Shown piece after piece: positions 38,771-50,267 of a stretch of DNA of 64,000 nucleotides (positions within the stretch are counted from its first letter, which is position 1; each line of letters begins with the position of its first letter). The position numbers were made by a program, and so were the translations under genes. The notes below the pieces were generated by a model that was given only the letters and a program-made list of their open reading frames with translations, ran no database searches and was not told the DNA's origin. Origin of the DNA: Jacaranda mimosifolia (taxonomy: Eukaryota > Streptophyta > Magnoliopsida > Lamiales > Bignoniaceae); the NCBI GenBank assembly GCA_018894105.1, contig CM032121.1, positions 36,488,230 to 36,552,229 of the forward strand, written 5' to 3'.

Positions 38771-40088
38771 TGGTCTTAAGCTGGCCTAGTGAGACTACAA
38801 ATAGGACTGGAGACTGATTATTCTCTACACCAGTCTTCCCGCTGCTTTTCTAGTGGGACAATAGTGATACTATTATTCAACTCTATTTTTGAACAATCTT
38901 AAAAGGTTCAAACTTGAAATACTATAAAAATGTGCAAATAATTGAACATTTCTACATAAACTAGTTGTATTTCATGTTGGGTGTTCTTTTTCTCATTGAT
39001 GCATATCTATATAATAATTACATATCTACATCATTTGAGATCAAGTGTTATCAATCAGATTAAAAAGTCTATTTAAAATTTCTGATCTGATAAATATTTA
39101 AAATCGAATAGCTAAAAATGTCTACTTTTGAAATCACAAAAAAGGGTTAAGACCGTTGGGGATGATCTTAAAAAACTCTCTAATGTTCAAATGAAAATCG
39201 AATAGATGTAGGTCAATTAGAGAAAAATGGTTATGTGATTATAGATTATAGATGATACATTTTGAAAATGTTTTACTCTTATATACTTATATTTGGCTCA
39301 CCTATCAAGACATAACAACTGACTTTGCGTAATTATAAAGTAAAAATGATGCAAGACACATTAATCATCTTAAAATTTATTGAAAAATATTTATAGTAAA
39401 ATCAACTTCATTCTCAACATACTTTTTAAGGGTTTCGAGGTTAATTTGCCATATATATATATATATATATATATTTTATATGGACAAATTATTGAGCTTC
39501 TTTATTTATTTATTTGAGATGCTTAAACGGTAGAGGGGCCCAGACTTAGGATGGGGACCATGCCAGCCGGTCAATAAATGATTTTGCCGTCAATGGAGTC
39601 TGAGCTACGGCCCAAGCCCTAGCCCATACTAGGGTTCACTAGTTGGGGTTCTATTTTGATTTTGATGGGCTCAATTATTTTCCTTTGAAGTTGACATGTG
39701 GAGTGATCTAGGGACCCATTAACCTATTAGGATGTGTTTGGTGAGAGGGAAGAAAAGTAGGAAAAAGTAAAAAGTCATAATTATTGAAATTGCCATTCCT
39801 AAGCTTGTGAAAAAAGCTACTTTATTTTTTTTTTTTCCTTTTTTGGATTTTTTTTTTTTTTTTTGGAATGTGGTGAAAAACTTGCCACAAATTCTCACTG
39901 TGCTTTGCTTTCCATTTCTCTTCCTCAATTTCGCCCATTCAACAAGCATAGCACAACAAAGTTGACAATTTACTAACATGTATTTTGAACTCGGAATAAA
40001 ATGAAAGCTCGTTGAAAATCCAATTTTCTCAATGAAAATAAAATAAGGATTGATTTATCAGTTAATTAGAAAAAAATTCCTAATCCTA
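38771..40088. other. AT-rich spacer between RPK2 and the Mutator-like element
   Basis: No gene. An (AT)n microsatellite is at about 39452-39474, and there are poly-T runs at about 39823-39862. The short ORFs result from low-complexity sequence. Confidence 0.6.
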
Positions 40089-40182
40089 CTTTCATTTTAG
40101 TGATCAGTCCCCATTTGAATTTTTACACACTAAACTCCCTACTTTTTCACAAAACTTAGAAATCACTCCCCATATCTTTTAG
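40089..40182. repeat. Left terminal inverted repeat of the MULE
   Basis: It matches the inverse complement of 46436-46529 with scattered mismatches. The best blocks are GTGATCAGTCCCCA, AAACTCCCTA and ATCACTCCCCA. Repeat arms of around 100 bp are typical of Mutator elements, where they contain the transposase-binding sites. Confidence 0.8.
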
Positions 40183-40559
40183 AAAGACACATATATCCTT
40201 GTAGTTAGAGAAAACAACAAAAATACCTGAGAAATGCGTTTTTCTCTTCAAGAAGAATGCTTTCATTTATTTTTTTTCTAAAATCGACGACTTCTCCAAG
40301 CGGCCAAACAAAAGGGCGCGAAATCGTTCCTCTGCCATTGATGGGAGAAAGAAAAAAAAAAAAAACACCAAAATTTTTGCCATTTTTTTTGTGACAATGG
40401 AAGGAGAAACAATGGCAACAAGAAGCGAAATACAAAAAGAAGTGATAAAAAGAAACAAATGTATGTTTTCTGCATTTACAGTTTTAAATGTCTGTGATTT
40501 TTCAGTGTTATATTATACGGTGAAATTATCTGAAAGTGGTAGTATATTATTTGTGGTAC

Positions 40560-42200
40560 AAAACATCCAAGCTTGCAGTACACATTAAGCAAAAGTGTAG
40601 TATATAATCTTTATAACTGTAGTATATTTTAGAAGCAAATGTAGTATAAATATTCAAACTTGCAGTACACATTAAGCAAAAGTGTAGTATGTAATCTGTA
40701 TAACTGCAGTACATTTTAAAGGCATTTGTAGTACAAAATATTCAAAGCTGCAGATTAAATGAAATTATAGTATATAATTTGTGTGCATACAGTACATTTT
40801 AGAAGCACCTATAGTACAAAAGTATTCAAGCATGCAGTATACATTAACTGAAAATGTAGTATATAATTTGTGTATCTGTAGTACATTTTAGAAGCAACTG
40901 TAGTACAAAATATTTAAGCCTGTAGTATACATTAAATGAAAGTATAGTATATAATCTATGTAAAGATGAGCTAAATTCATACGGTGCAAAAAGAGATCAG
41001 AGTTGAGTTGGGGCACCGCATACACTTCAAGTCCTTATGTATATGTTGATAAGGACGTCAATGGATCGAGTGGAGGAGAATGTCATGTGTCGCTCATTGG
41101 AGAAGAATGGCGACCTTGACTTCAAGGGGCATTAAGAGCGACAAGGCGTTGTCGACTCACTCGGTAAGGCGAAAAAAGCCCATGAGTAGAGACTCTTACG
41201 AGGTTCGGTTTGAAAAACTATTTCAATGGCATATTCCTTAAGTTATGAGGATGCTTCCCACCAAGTTTGAAGTCATTCCGTGTCCGTTTGGGCACCGAAC
41301 ATTGAGGGCGACCTGGAGTGGTCTTACTGCACGCAGGTAGTGCAAAGATGCATTGAGCAGAGTGGCTTGGAAAAGGAATTTTGTGAAACTGTTTCAGTGG
41401 GGTGTTCCTTGAGGTGTTGGCAACGTTCTCACCAAGTTTCACCAGTAGACGATTCCGTTTGGATAGGAAACGGCGAAGATGTTTAGAATGCAGCAGTGCA
41501 GTGGCAATGCTGGAATTCCAGCTTATTGCGAGTGTAATTACTGTTTCATGGAGAATCGGACGGGGCTGGAACTTTGTGGAGTTAATGTATAAGCCGAGAG
41601 CTATCCAACGGTTCAAGCGGCAAGTGATTTGGACGCCGGGAGAGGAAGTTGCGAAAATATAGTACAAAACATTCAAGCCTATAAATTAAATGAAATTATA
41701 GTATATAATCTGTGTATATGCAGTATATTTTATAACCATCTATAGTACAAAAATATTCAAGTGTGCAGTATACATTACTGAAAATATAGTATATAATATG
41801 TGTATCTGTAGTACAGTTTAAAAGCAACTGTAGTACAAAATATTTAAGCCTGCAATATACATTAAATGAAAGTGTAGTATATAATCTGTGTAACTGAGTA
41901 CATTTTAGAAGCAAATATAGTATAAACATTTATGCTTGCAGTACACATCAGGCAAAAGTGTAGCATATAATCTATGTAACTGCAGTACATTTTAGAAGCA
42001 TCTGTAGTACAAAACATTCAAGCATGTAGATTAAATTAAATTATAATTTAATATTTGTATATATGCAGTACATTTTAGAAGCATATGTAGTACAAAAACA
42101 TTCAGGCATGTAGTATACATTAACTGAAAATGTAGTATATAACTTGTGTATCTATAGTATATTTTAGAAGCAATTGTAGTACAAAATATTTAAGCCTGTA
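40560..42200. repeat. Tandem array A, unit about 86 bp, interrupted by an island
   Basis: Repeated anchor words GTAGTACATTTTAGAAGCA occur near 40626, 40712, 40795 and 40884, then again near 41728, 41815, 41900, 41985, 42073 and 42159. Each unit also carries TATTCAAGC and TGCAGTATACATTAA-type words. The array is split by a non-repetitive, GC-richer block at 40965-41655. Units differ by several percent or more, so the array is old. Confidence 0.8.
40965..41655. other. GC-richer island inside tandem array A, possibly captured sequence
   Basis: This block has near-balanced composition and none of the AGTAYA words of its surroundings. It carries two related halves: GGCATATTCCTTAAGTTATG..CACCAAGTTT near 41228-41261 and GGGGTGTTCCTTGAGGTGTT..CACCAAGTTT near 41399-41440, each preceded by an AAACTATTTCA/AAACTGTTTCA word. 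A minus-strand frame of 152 codons crosses 41218-41676, but I recognise no domain. MULEs are known to capture host sequence, so a capture event is possible. A nested older repeat is the alternative. Confidence 0.5.
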
Positions 42201-42329
42201 GGGTTTGAATCATACTTTGTATGTACATACATATGTAAATTGAAGCATACTTTGTTTATAATATTATTTTGCATGTAAGTATAATTTTCCATCAAGTATT
42301 TATAATATTTTGATTTCAATACAATATGA

Positions 42330-43220
42330 GGGAAATGAAATACAAATGTAGAATGAATAAAGTATAAATGGTGTTATGTTGAAGTACATTTCAATTCAAT
42401 TGAAATTGAACAGTGAATTTGAGTACAATATGATAGAAATGAATTACAAATATAGAAAAAAAAAAGTATAAATGGTGTTATGTTGAAGTACACTTCAATT
42501 AAATTGAAATTATGTAGTGAATTTAAATACAATATGATGAAAATGAAGTATAAATATAGAACAAATAAAGTATAAATGATGTTATATTGAAATACAGTTC
42601 AATTAAATTGAAATCGAGCAGTGAATTTGAGTGCAATATGAGGAAAATGAAGTACAAACGTAGAACAAATAAAGTATAAATATTGTTATGTTGAAGTACA
42701 GTTCAATTAAATTGAAATCGGACAGTGAATTTGAGTATAATATGATGGAAATAAGTACAAACGTAGAACAAACAAAGTATAAATGGTGTTATGTTGAAGT
42801 ACACTTCAATTAAATTGAAGTTGGACAGTGAATTTGAGTACAATATGATGTAAATGAAGTACAAATGTAGAACAAATAAAATATAAATGGTGTTATGTTG
42901 AAGTACACTTCAACTAAATTGAAATCGAATAGTGAATTTGAGTACAATATGATATAAATGAAGTACAAATATGGAACAAACAAAGTATAAATGATGTTAT
43001 GTTAAAGTACACTTCAATTAAATTAAAATCGGGCAGTGAATTTGAGTACAATATGATAAAAATAAAGTACAAATATAGAACAAATAAAGTATAAATGGTG
43101 TTATGTTAAAGTACACTTCAATTCAATTGAAATCGGATAGTGAATTTGAGTACAATATGATAAAAATATAGTACAAATGTAGAACAAATAAAGTATAAAT
43201 GGTGTTATGTTGAAGTACAC
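42330..43220. repeat. Tandem array B, unit about 104 bp, about 8-9 copies
   Basis: The anchor GTGTTATGTTGAAGTAC recurs near 42371, 42475, 42579, 42682, 42786, 42889, 42993, 43098 and 43202, a spacing of 103-105 bp each time. Other unit words are TCAATTAAATTGAAAT, CAGTGAATTTGAGTACAATA and AACAAATAAAGTATAAAT. It is the most regular of the four arrays, and both strands are stop-rich. Confidence 0.88.
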
Positions 43221-43559
43221 TTATTGCAATTGAATAATTAGTCTCCAATAATTGTAGTGATAGTCAAGTACAATATTTTGAGATTATCAGATCAGATGAA
43301 GTACGTATTTGTACGGGTTATAGGGTAGATATTATTATCAAATGCTCATTTATTTACATCTTTGAAAACATAAGTATTCTTTACATTACTGCGATTGATA
43401 ACATTCATTCGTTGAACATTAGTGGTTAACACTTTAAAACTTTAATATTATTTTATTCATATAATAAATATTACACACATTTTTAGAGTTTGATTATTAA
43501 TTACTGAGGCTTAAAAAGCAAATCATGGAACAAATTTCAATTCAATAATATTAGTAAAA

Positions 43560-44120
43560 ATATTAAGAAATGGAGTACATAATGGCCGAAATGAAATACA
43601 AATGTCGTGAAATCAAGTATAAATATTTCAGATTGAGGTACGAAATGCTGATACAATATCCATTTGCTAACTTCCACGCTAAACAATTACATTATTGCCA
43701 AAAAGAAGTACAAATGTCATGAAATCAAATAAAATTCTACCAAATTGGGGTACAAAAAACTGATATCCCGGACAACATGGAAAAATGTCAATTTCACGCT
43801 AAATCAAATACATAATTGCCGAAATGAAGTACAATTGTCATGAAATCAAGTATAATTCTCCCAGATTATGGTTCAAAATAACTGATATCTCCGACAACAT
43901 ACAAAAATGCCAATTTCACGCTAAATCAAATACATAATTGCCGAAATAAAGTATAATTGTCATGACACCAAGTATAGTTCTCCCAGATTGGGGTACAAAA
44001 TAACTGATATCTCGGACAATATACAAAAATATCAATTTCACGCTAAATCAAGTACATGATTACCGAAATAAAGTACAAATATCATGAAATCAAGTATAAA
44101 TCTCCTATATTAAGGTACGA
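43560..44120. repeat. Tandem array C, unit about 122 bp, about 4 copies
   Basis: The word CACGCTAAA recurs at about 43675, 43795, 43917 and 44039, with AACTGATATC, ACATAATTGCCGAAAT and CATGAAATCAAGTATAA between. The third and fourth copies are closest to each other. Confidence 0.82.
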
Positions 44121-44136
44121 AATTTAGCTAGATTAC

Positions 44137-44399
44137 TTATTCTTTGCAGGTTCGACGATTATGCCATGTTCTACCACACCTTTTACACTTAATTACACGT
44201 TTCTCAATTTGTGATGGAATCCTCTATGTCCTTCTATGCCCAAGTTGAGATCGGCAATCAGGTGCATTAATGACGCCATCATCATCTAGAAGGAACATAT
44301 GCATATCATACGTAGGAATAGTATTTATCACTGCTTGGTATGCTTGTTGATACATCTCAACTCGGTAATATTGATCGGTAAAGTCATACGATGAAAGTG
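44137..44399 (-). pseudogene. C-terminal fragment of a MuDR-type transposase
   Basis: The minus-strand frame contains TDQYYRVEMYQQAYQAVINT, then a basic stretch, RIPSQIEKR, and a CCHC zinc knuckle KCKRCGRTWHNRRTCKE before a TAA at 44137-44139. In MULE transposases this segment follows the SWIM domain and binds nucleic acid. An in-frame TAG at 44224-44226 interrupts it. Nothing resembling the DDE catalytic domain lies upstream, where array D begins at once. It is a relic. Confidence 0.75.
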
Positions 44400-45880
44400 A
44401 CTTTGACTCGAGAGTACAAGTTTTGATAAAATAAAGTAAAATTTTGGAACACTTGAAGTATAGAACTTCAATGAATATAGTATAAGTTTAGATAAAATGA
44501 TGTATAAAATGAAGTATAATTTTAAAAAATAGAAATACAATTTTTTATAAAGTGAAGTACAATTTCAGAACACCTGAAGTATAAAACCTTAGCAATTGCA
44601 ACACAATTTTTGAATAATCCATTAGTAAAATACTTGAAACTTAAATAATAAATTCAGATAACTGAAGTACAAGTTCAGAACACTTGAAGTATAGAACTTT
44701 AATGAATAGAGTATATGTTTAGGTAAAATGATGTATAAAATAAAGTATAATTTTAAAAAATAAAAGTACAATTTTAGATAAAGTGAAGTACAATTTCAGA
44801 ACACCTGAAGTATAAAACCTTAGTAATTGCAGTATAATTTTTGGATAATTCATTAGTAGAACACTTGAAACTTAAATAATAGATTCAAATAACTGAAGTA
44901 TAAGTTTAGATAAAATAAAGTACAATTTCGAAACACTTAAAGTATAGAACTTCAATAAATAGAGTACATGTTTATGTAAAATGAAGTATAATTTCAAAAA
45001 ATAGAAGTACAATTTTATATAAAAAGAAGTACAATTTTAGAACACTTGAAGTATAAATCCTTAGCAATTGCAATACGATTTTGGATAATCCATTAGTAGA
45101 ACATTTGAAGTATAAAACTTAAATAATAGATTCAGATAATTGAAGTACAAGTTTACATAAAATGAAGTACAATTTCAGAACACTTGAAGTATAGAACTTC
45201 AATGAATAGAGTACATGTTTAGGTAAAACAATGTATGAAATGAAGTATAATTTCAAAAAATAGAAGTACAATTTTAGATAAAGTGAAGTACAATTTCAAA
45301 ACACTTGAAGTATAAAACTTTAGCAATTGCAGTACAATTTTTGGATAATCCATTAGTAAAACAATTTAAACTTAAATAATATATTCAAAACTAAAGTATA
45401 AGTTTAGATAAAATGAAGTACAATTTTGAAACACTTGAAGTATAGAACTTTAATAAATAAAGTACAGGTTTAGATAAAATGAAGTACAAAAGAAAGTATA
45501 ATTTCAGAAAATAAAAGTACAATTTTAGATAAAGTGAAGTACAATTTCAAAACGCTTGAAGTATAAAGTCCTAGCAACTACAATATATTTTGGTTAATTG
45601 ATAAATATAACACTTAAAGTATATAACTTCAATAAATATAGTACAATCTTTGATAAAATGAAGTATAATTTCAGAAAATCAAAAGAATAATTTTATATAG
45701 AAGACGTATAGTTTAGGAACACTTCAAGTATAAACTGCTAGAAGTTGCAGTACAATTTTGGATAATCCATTAATAGAACACTATCCATTAATAGAACACT
45801 TGAAGTATAAAACTTACATAATAGAGTACAATTTCAAAACCCTTCAAGTACAAAACTTTACAAACTGCAGTACAGTTTAG
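44400..45880. repeat. Tandem array D, higher-order unit about 250 bp
   Basis: The word GAACACTTGAAGTATAGAAC recurs at about 44446, 44678, 44930, 45178 and 45428 (spacing 232-252 bp). Each large unit contains several GAAGTACAATTT and GAAGTATAAA words about 20-40 bp apart, so the unit is itself built of shorter repeats. The array sits exactly where the transposase core should be, between the N-terminal and C-terminal relics. Confidence 0.82.
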
Positions 45881-45894
45881 ATTCTATAGAAGTA

Positions 45895-46128
45895 TTACCT
45901 TAAACCATTACTGCTTTTCTTTGCACTGCTGCTTAATTCATCCTTTCGGTTTACCAAGATGTCAACAACGTTCATCTTCAATGTCAAATGTAGTAAGACT
46001 ATATTCATGACACCGTCATCATCAGTCAAATTCATGTACAATTTTTGATGTGGAGCTATGTATTGCAAACTGAAGTGTTCGGCGTTGATTTCACTCCATT
46101 TTCTTGCGAGATTAATGTATATGTCCAT
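45895..46128 (-). pseudogene. N-terminal fragment of a MuDR-type transposase
   Basis: A frame of 77 codons starting at 46128. RKWSEINAEHFSLQYIAP followed by KLYMNLTDDDGVMNIVLLHL matches the pattern of the N-terminal domain of plant MURA transposases, in which a W..I..F.L.Y..P motif precedes an L.NDDD.V.NM-type stretch. It lies about 300 bp inside the right inverted repeat, the correct place for a transposase start. The frame ends at a stop and passes into array D, so the catalytic part is lost. Confidence 0.7.
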
Positions 46129-46435
46129 TAACTTGATTGAACACTCCTACTTCACTACTGGTTGACATTGTCAGAAAAATATAAGAAACTCAGAAGCAAC
46201 TGAGAAGAAGAAGAAACTCGAAAATGATGAAAATAAAAAGAGAAGAAGACAATGCAACTATCGGGTTGGTGGTTTTTGATTCTAACGTTATTCTCATTCC
46301 TGCTGTGGAGCTTGTTGCATTTTTTCTGTTCTTTCTGTTTCTAGTATGATAGGGTTTACTATTTGCTTGTCCGGATGAAGAAGAAGTGAGAAAAAATTAA
46401 TGAAAAATATTATTTTTAAGGGTATTTTTGTCAAA

Positions 46436-46529
46436 TTAAGTGAGTGGGGAGTGATCTCTAAACTTTTAACAGAACTAGGGAGTTTTTTCTAACAAAAATC
46501 AAGTGGGGACTGATCACAAAAGTGAAAAG
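46436..46529. repeat. Right terminal inverted repeat of the MULE
   Basis: Inverted partner of 40089-40182, ending GGGGACTGATCACAAAAGTG then AAAAG. See the left repeat for the matching blocks. Confidence 0.8.
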
Positions 46530-47290
46530 TGTGTTTGGTACTTTTAAATAAGTGTCCCTTGATTTATAGTTATACATATGAATACAATGAATAAAGAAAT
46601 GAAATAAATAGAGAAAACAATAATTTTTAGTACTACTAATTCATTTAAATTTCTGTCTTTTTTTCCCCTTCTAAAATCAAACTCGTGAAAATGCTCTCCT
46701 CAAGATCCAATTATACAAACATCACCTCAAACCATCATTTCAATGAAATCCCTCCAAAAAAAGTATAAAACAAACAACACATTGGGATTGTTTTCTAGCC
46801 CTAAATTAAAAAAAGAAAAAGAAAAAAAAAACCCTCCAAACTATTAAAAGGGTCTCTTTCTTAAATAATGACAACATGACTGATGTAATGTGAACATAGA
46901 AAAAATGGGGATGGGTTGATTTTCTTGGATTGCACTAAATGGGTAGAAAGACCAAAAAACAAGGACATATTCCAATGGTCTAGTTGTTGGATTATACCTC
47001 TGCAACCCAATTAATCAATAGATGCCCTAACCAAAATCCACCCACGGTCATTGAATTTATGATGGATGGAAGCTGATGTACAAAATTAGACAACCATAAT
47101 TATTAAAAAAAAAAATACTTATATTATACAGTAGATTCTTTGTCTACTGTATAATATACCAGAATACCATACAACTTTTGATGTTTGAACTTGTCAAACT
47201 TTGAACTGCTTCTCCCATTCATTTATAGATCAGTACCCAATAAACTGTTTAGTTGATTATTTAAGACAAAAGCACATGGGCTAACTCAAA
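46530..47290. other. AT-rich spacer with a perfect hairpin
   Basis: No gene. A perfect 16-bp inverted repeat at 47120-47158 is listed separately. The right part may be the far end of the 3' UTR of the next minus-strand gene. Confidence 0.5.
47120..47158. repeat. Perfect inverted repeat (16-bp arms, 7-base loop)
   Basis: TATATTATACAGTAGA at 47120-47135 is exactly complementary to TCTACTGTATAATATA at 47143-47158, around the loop TTCTTTG. It is preceded by an A-run (about 47105-47115). It could be a small MITE remnant, a cruciform-prone site or an RNA hairpin. No coding context. Confidence 0.85.
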
Positions 47291-47875
47291 CTAAGGACAA
47301 CCTTTTTCTAGATATTTCTGAGTTCCTGTTTACAAAAACCCAGATAACCCTGTCCCCCAGCATTCCTGTAGCCATTTGCAATTCTTTCTTGCTTGTAGAC
47401 CAGTGTATGTACAGTGATATAATCTAATCCACCCCTGCTTTTCAAGTTCTTCAGGTTGTTTTTCTTGAGAACTTATGCTGAAGACAAGCCCAGAAAGATT
47501 ATGCAGATAATGTCTGAATGCTGACATAAAACACCTCAAAGATCCCAAACGCCGTATGTTGATCACAGGAACATAAGACATGGAGGAAATACATGGAGCA
47601 ATGCTAAATAAAGCTAAAAAGATCCTGTGATTAATCAAGCACCATTGAATAATTGTGAAAAGATATAGTGCTATGAGCTCAGTGTGATAGATTGAATATA
47701 CATAACGTTAGAGAAATTTTCTTAATGATGACTGCAACGTTGAACTATTCCTCCTAAGCTAGACCACCTAGTGTAATGAAGCTAAGCTAGCAGGAGGTTT
47801 AGTGAATCTAAGCAGGTCTTGAAAAAAGATGCAGCCGGTAAATAACTAAATATCATTTGTGGAAAAAATATAATC
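47291..47875 (-). other. Probable 3' UTR of the uncharacterised gene
   Basis: Moderate GC content and lack of repeats to about 47300 suggest transcribed sequence after the stop at 47876. A 102-codon frame (47330-47638) has no recognised domain and is taken as a chance frame. Confidence 0.4.
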
Positions 47876-49261
47876 TTAACAGCATCGAGGCAAACAGGGG
47901 AACCAGGAAGACAATTTTGATGTGGGAGGTTTAGGAGTTTCTTTAGAATCTTGTTCTTGCGGCTGTGGTTCCTCAGGTTTCTCTGTGCCCCCACTCAACG
48001 AGCCAGTCTTTCCACCGTCACTCACCAATCTGAGATCAAGAAAACAGATCGGTCAGATATAATCCCATTTATATCAAGAAATCTATTGCAGTAAATGATC
48101 TAAGAAACCAACTTGATCACAAACTCATGAAGGACCGTAAGCTCAGTTATTACACTCATCCACACATGAATTCCAGGTTAGTTGTCTGATTCTAGCCATG
48201 AACATCAATAAGTCCTTCAAGTAAACGAGTTTCTTAAGCGAGAGCATAAGCTGGTCTATGTGTGTTCAGTTAGCACTTTATTACATGACACACCAATGCA
48301 CATATTTATAAGACATAGAACTCCAAACAATATCTTACACTGGGAATGCGAAAGATCTGCTGCTGTTTCCACTCTCATCAGAAAGGCGAGGGGTACTTGA
48401 TAAAGGATCAGCGGGTAGAGTTCCTTTAGAATCTGATGCATTTGTGGCAGCAGCAGGAGCCGTCTTTTCCGTTGCATGATTTTCCACACTTTCCCCAGGG
48501 GCAACCTTCAAGCTATTATTGGAATCTCCCTTTTCAAGTCTAGAAATACCAGACTTTACACTACTTTCTTCATGTGATGGAACTTCTATAACCGGGGGGA
48601 GGCTACTAAATTCACTAGATTTGGCTTCATAAACAGAAGGAGGAACAGGTTGTGAATTGTTCAAGTCGTCGAGCCGGGGGAGTTCTCCAGATTTCCCAAA
48701 CAGAATTGCATAATCTCGGGAGAAACTATTGTTTCCCATATGAATGCTGAATAAGGACTCATTTGAGGTAACGCTCCAGTCTGAAGGATTTGTAGCTTTA
48801 GTAGAAAATATAGATGCAGGAATACGATTAGGATCATAACCGGCAGGCTGCCCCATTGTTTGGACTGGTGGAGATGTCATTGGTGATGCGGCATTGTACA
48901 TGCTCAAATCTGGAGAAGCAGTTGACAGTTCTTCCGATAAGTGCATCCCAAACTCAGGCAGTGGGGATGCACTCAACATGCTCCACGGAGGTGTCTGAGC
49001 AGTAATATCGGGTGACTCTGGCCCAGATAAATGATCTCCATCAAATTTAGATTTGGCAGAGGAATCATCAAGAGGACCCTTTTCACCAATATCAAATTCC
49101 AACGAAGAACTACAAGAAGACGAAGAAGAAGTAGAAGATAAAGAAGAAGCAGATGAAAATTCCGGAGTCTTTCCTTCCAGAAATATTTTGCTGTCTTCAT
49201 ACTTAACTTCAGGGTTTTTCTTTACAGGTTCAATAATTCCTTCCACATGTTCAGATTCCAT
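47876..49261 (-). CDS. Uncharacterised plant protein with Ser-rich body and Cys-rich C-terminus, two exons
   Basis: Exons 49261-48339 and 48029-47876 (GT..AG on the minus strand, phase 2) join to 358 codons plus TAA. I do not recognise the family. Visible features: an acidic start (MESEHVEGIIEP), a serine run near residues 36-52, a Pro/Ser-rich central part (TAQTPPWSMLSASPLPEFGM, SPMTSPPVQTMG), little predicted globular order, and no transmembrane segment. The second exon encodes a Pro/Glu/Gln-rich stretch and ends KLSSWFPCLPRCC. The terminal cysteine cluster could be a site of lipid attachment and membrane anchoring, but this is speculation. Many SP/TP pairs suggest phosphorylation. A spliced non-coding leader exon probably lies near 50268-50580. 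The start is the first ATG after the leader's splice acceptor. Confidence 0.75.
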
Positions 49262-49314
49262 AGCTCATCCGATTATTCAAGTAATCGCCAAACATCAAAC
49301 AGCTGATTGTAAAA

Positions 49315-50267
49315 CTGCATAGTGAAGGGAAAAAGGTTCACAATTAAGAATTGAACTACAACAACCAGAAGTTGCAACTTGCAATACATTTATCTGATGA
49401 TGTTTAATTAACAGATTCCAACATTCATTTAAAGTTTGTCATTTTCTCATTCCTATGTTTAGTAGCCATAAAAAAAATTGTACTTGTAAAAAGAAGATTA
49501 AAGTAATGCAATGTTTCTTGCTTAAATCTACTGACTTTGTATGTTTATTCAATGCATTTACTGGGCTAACGATCTGCCTATTCCGCCCAAAGGGAGGAAT
49601 AGGATAGCAGGTCTACCAATCCTATATGAGCTACTCAGAAAATTCCAACCCCACCCCCCCTTCGTCAAAACGGCCTAAACCATTATACATCCATTTGTTC
49701 AAAGTATCAATTCAGAAATCAGGAAACTCCTTAGAAACATGCTAGAAATAACAAAATGGTGACGAGTACAAGAATGAATCATATGTTTCTCATATACATT
49801 ACATCATATACATAATCAACATACATGCATGTAAAACTCAATCTTTCTAACTGACTCGTGAAGACAACTGAGTGAAAATTAATGGCACCGTCACATGGGT
49901 TATTATGACATATGAAGATGATCTCTCTAAAAATTGTAAATAAAATGCAATTCGGTGGTCCTTCCTAAGGTTATTAGGATCAATGGAAGCTACCCTATAC
50001 AGCAATAAATTGCTAAATAAAAATAAAATGCCATTGATCATTCAGACAGGCCAATGTCAAACACAAGAGCACCAATCCTATGCAATCAAAACCTCTCCAA
50101 AAAACGACCTTTCATGAACAAAAACAACAAATGGGGTTCGGCTTCTTGACAATCAGGACGCCTTTCAATTCTAAATGACTATTTCTTGATTTCAAACAAA
50201 AGGGTTTTTCCTATTCTGTTTCAAATGCTTGAATTCAAACAGAAAGTATCAAAATCATTACACATAC
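49315..50267 (-). other. Probable 5'-UTR intron of the uncharacterised gene
   Basis: On the minus strand, GATATAG|GTATGTG at 50268/50267 is a strong 5' splice site and CTATGCAG|TTTTAC at 49315/49314 a good acceptor, 53 bases before the start codon. The 953 bp between contain only short AT-rich frames. Confidence 0.55.

Larger units (their letters stand above)
40089..46529 (-). mobile_element. Gutted Mutator-like element (MULE) with long terminal inverted repeats
   Basis: The ends are long inverted repeats: 40089-40182 reads CTTTCATTTTAGTGATCAGT, with CACTCCCCAT further in, and 46436-46529 is its imperfect inverse complement. Weaker pairing continues to about 40240. Inside, on the minus strand, are an N-terminal MURA-type transposase piece next to the right end and a C-terminal zinc-knuckle piece, but no catalytic core. 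The space is filled with four tandem arrays. Together the parts identify a MuDR-class element about 6.4 kb long that can no longer make transposase. I could not find a confident 9-bp target duplication, so the outermost bases are approximate. Confidence 0.8.

Noticed and set aside
40560..45880. CRISPR array or centromeric satellite
   Set aside because: Units are directly adjacent with no unique spacers, in a plant genome. The arrays are short, of four different periods and bounded by MULE inverted repeats, unlike a centromere array.
47330..47638. Separate small gene on the minus strand
   Set aside because: No domain and no good start context. It lies directly after the uncharacterised gene and fits its 3' UTR.
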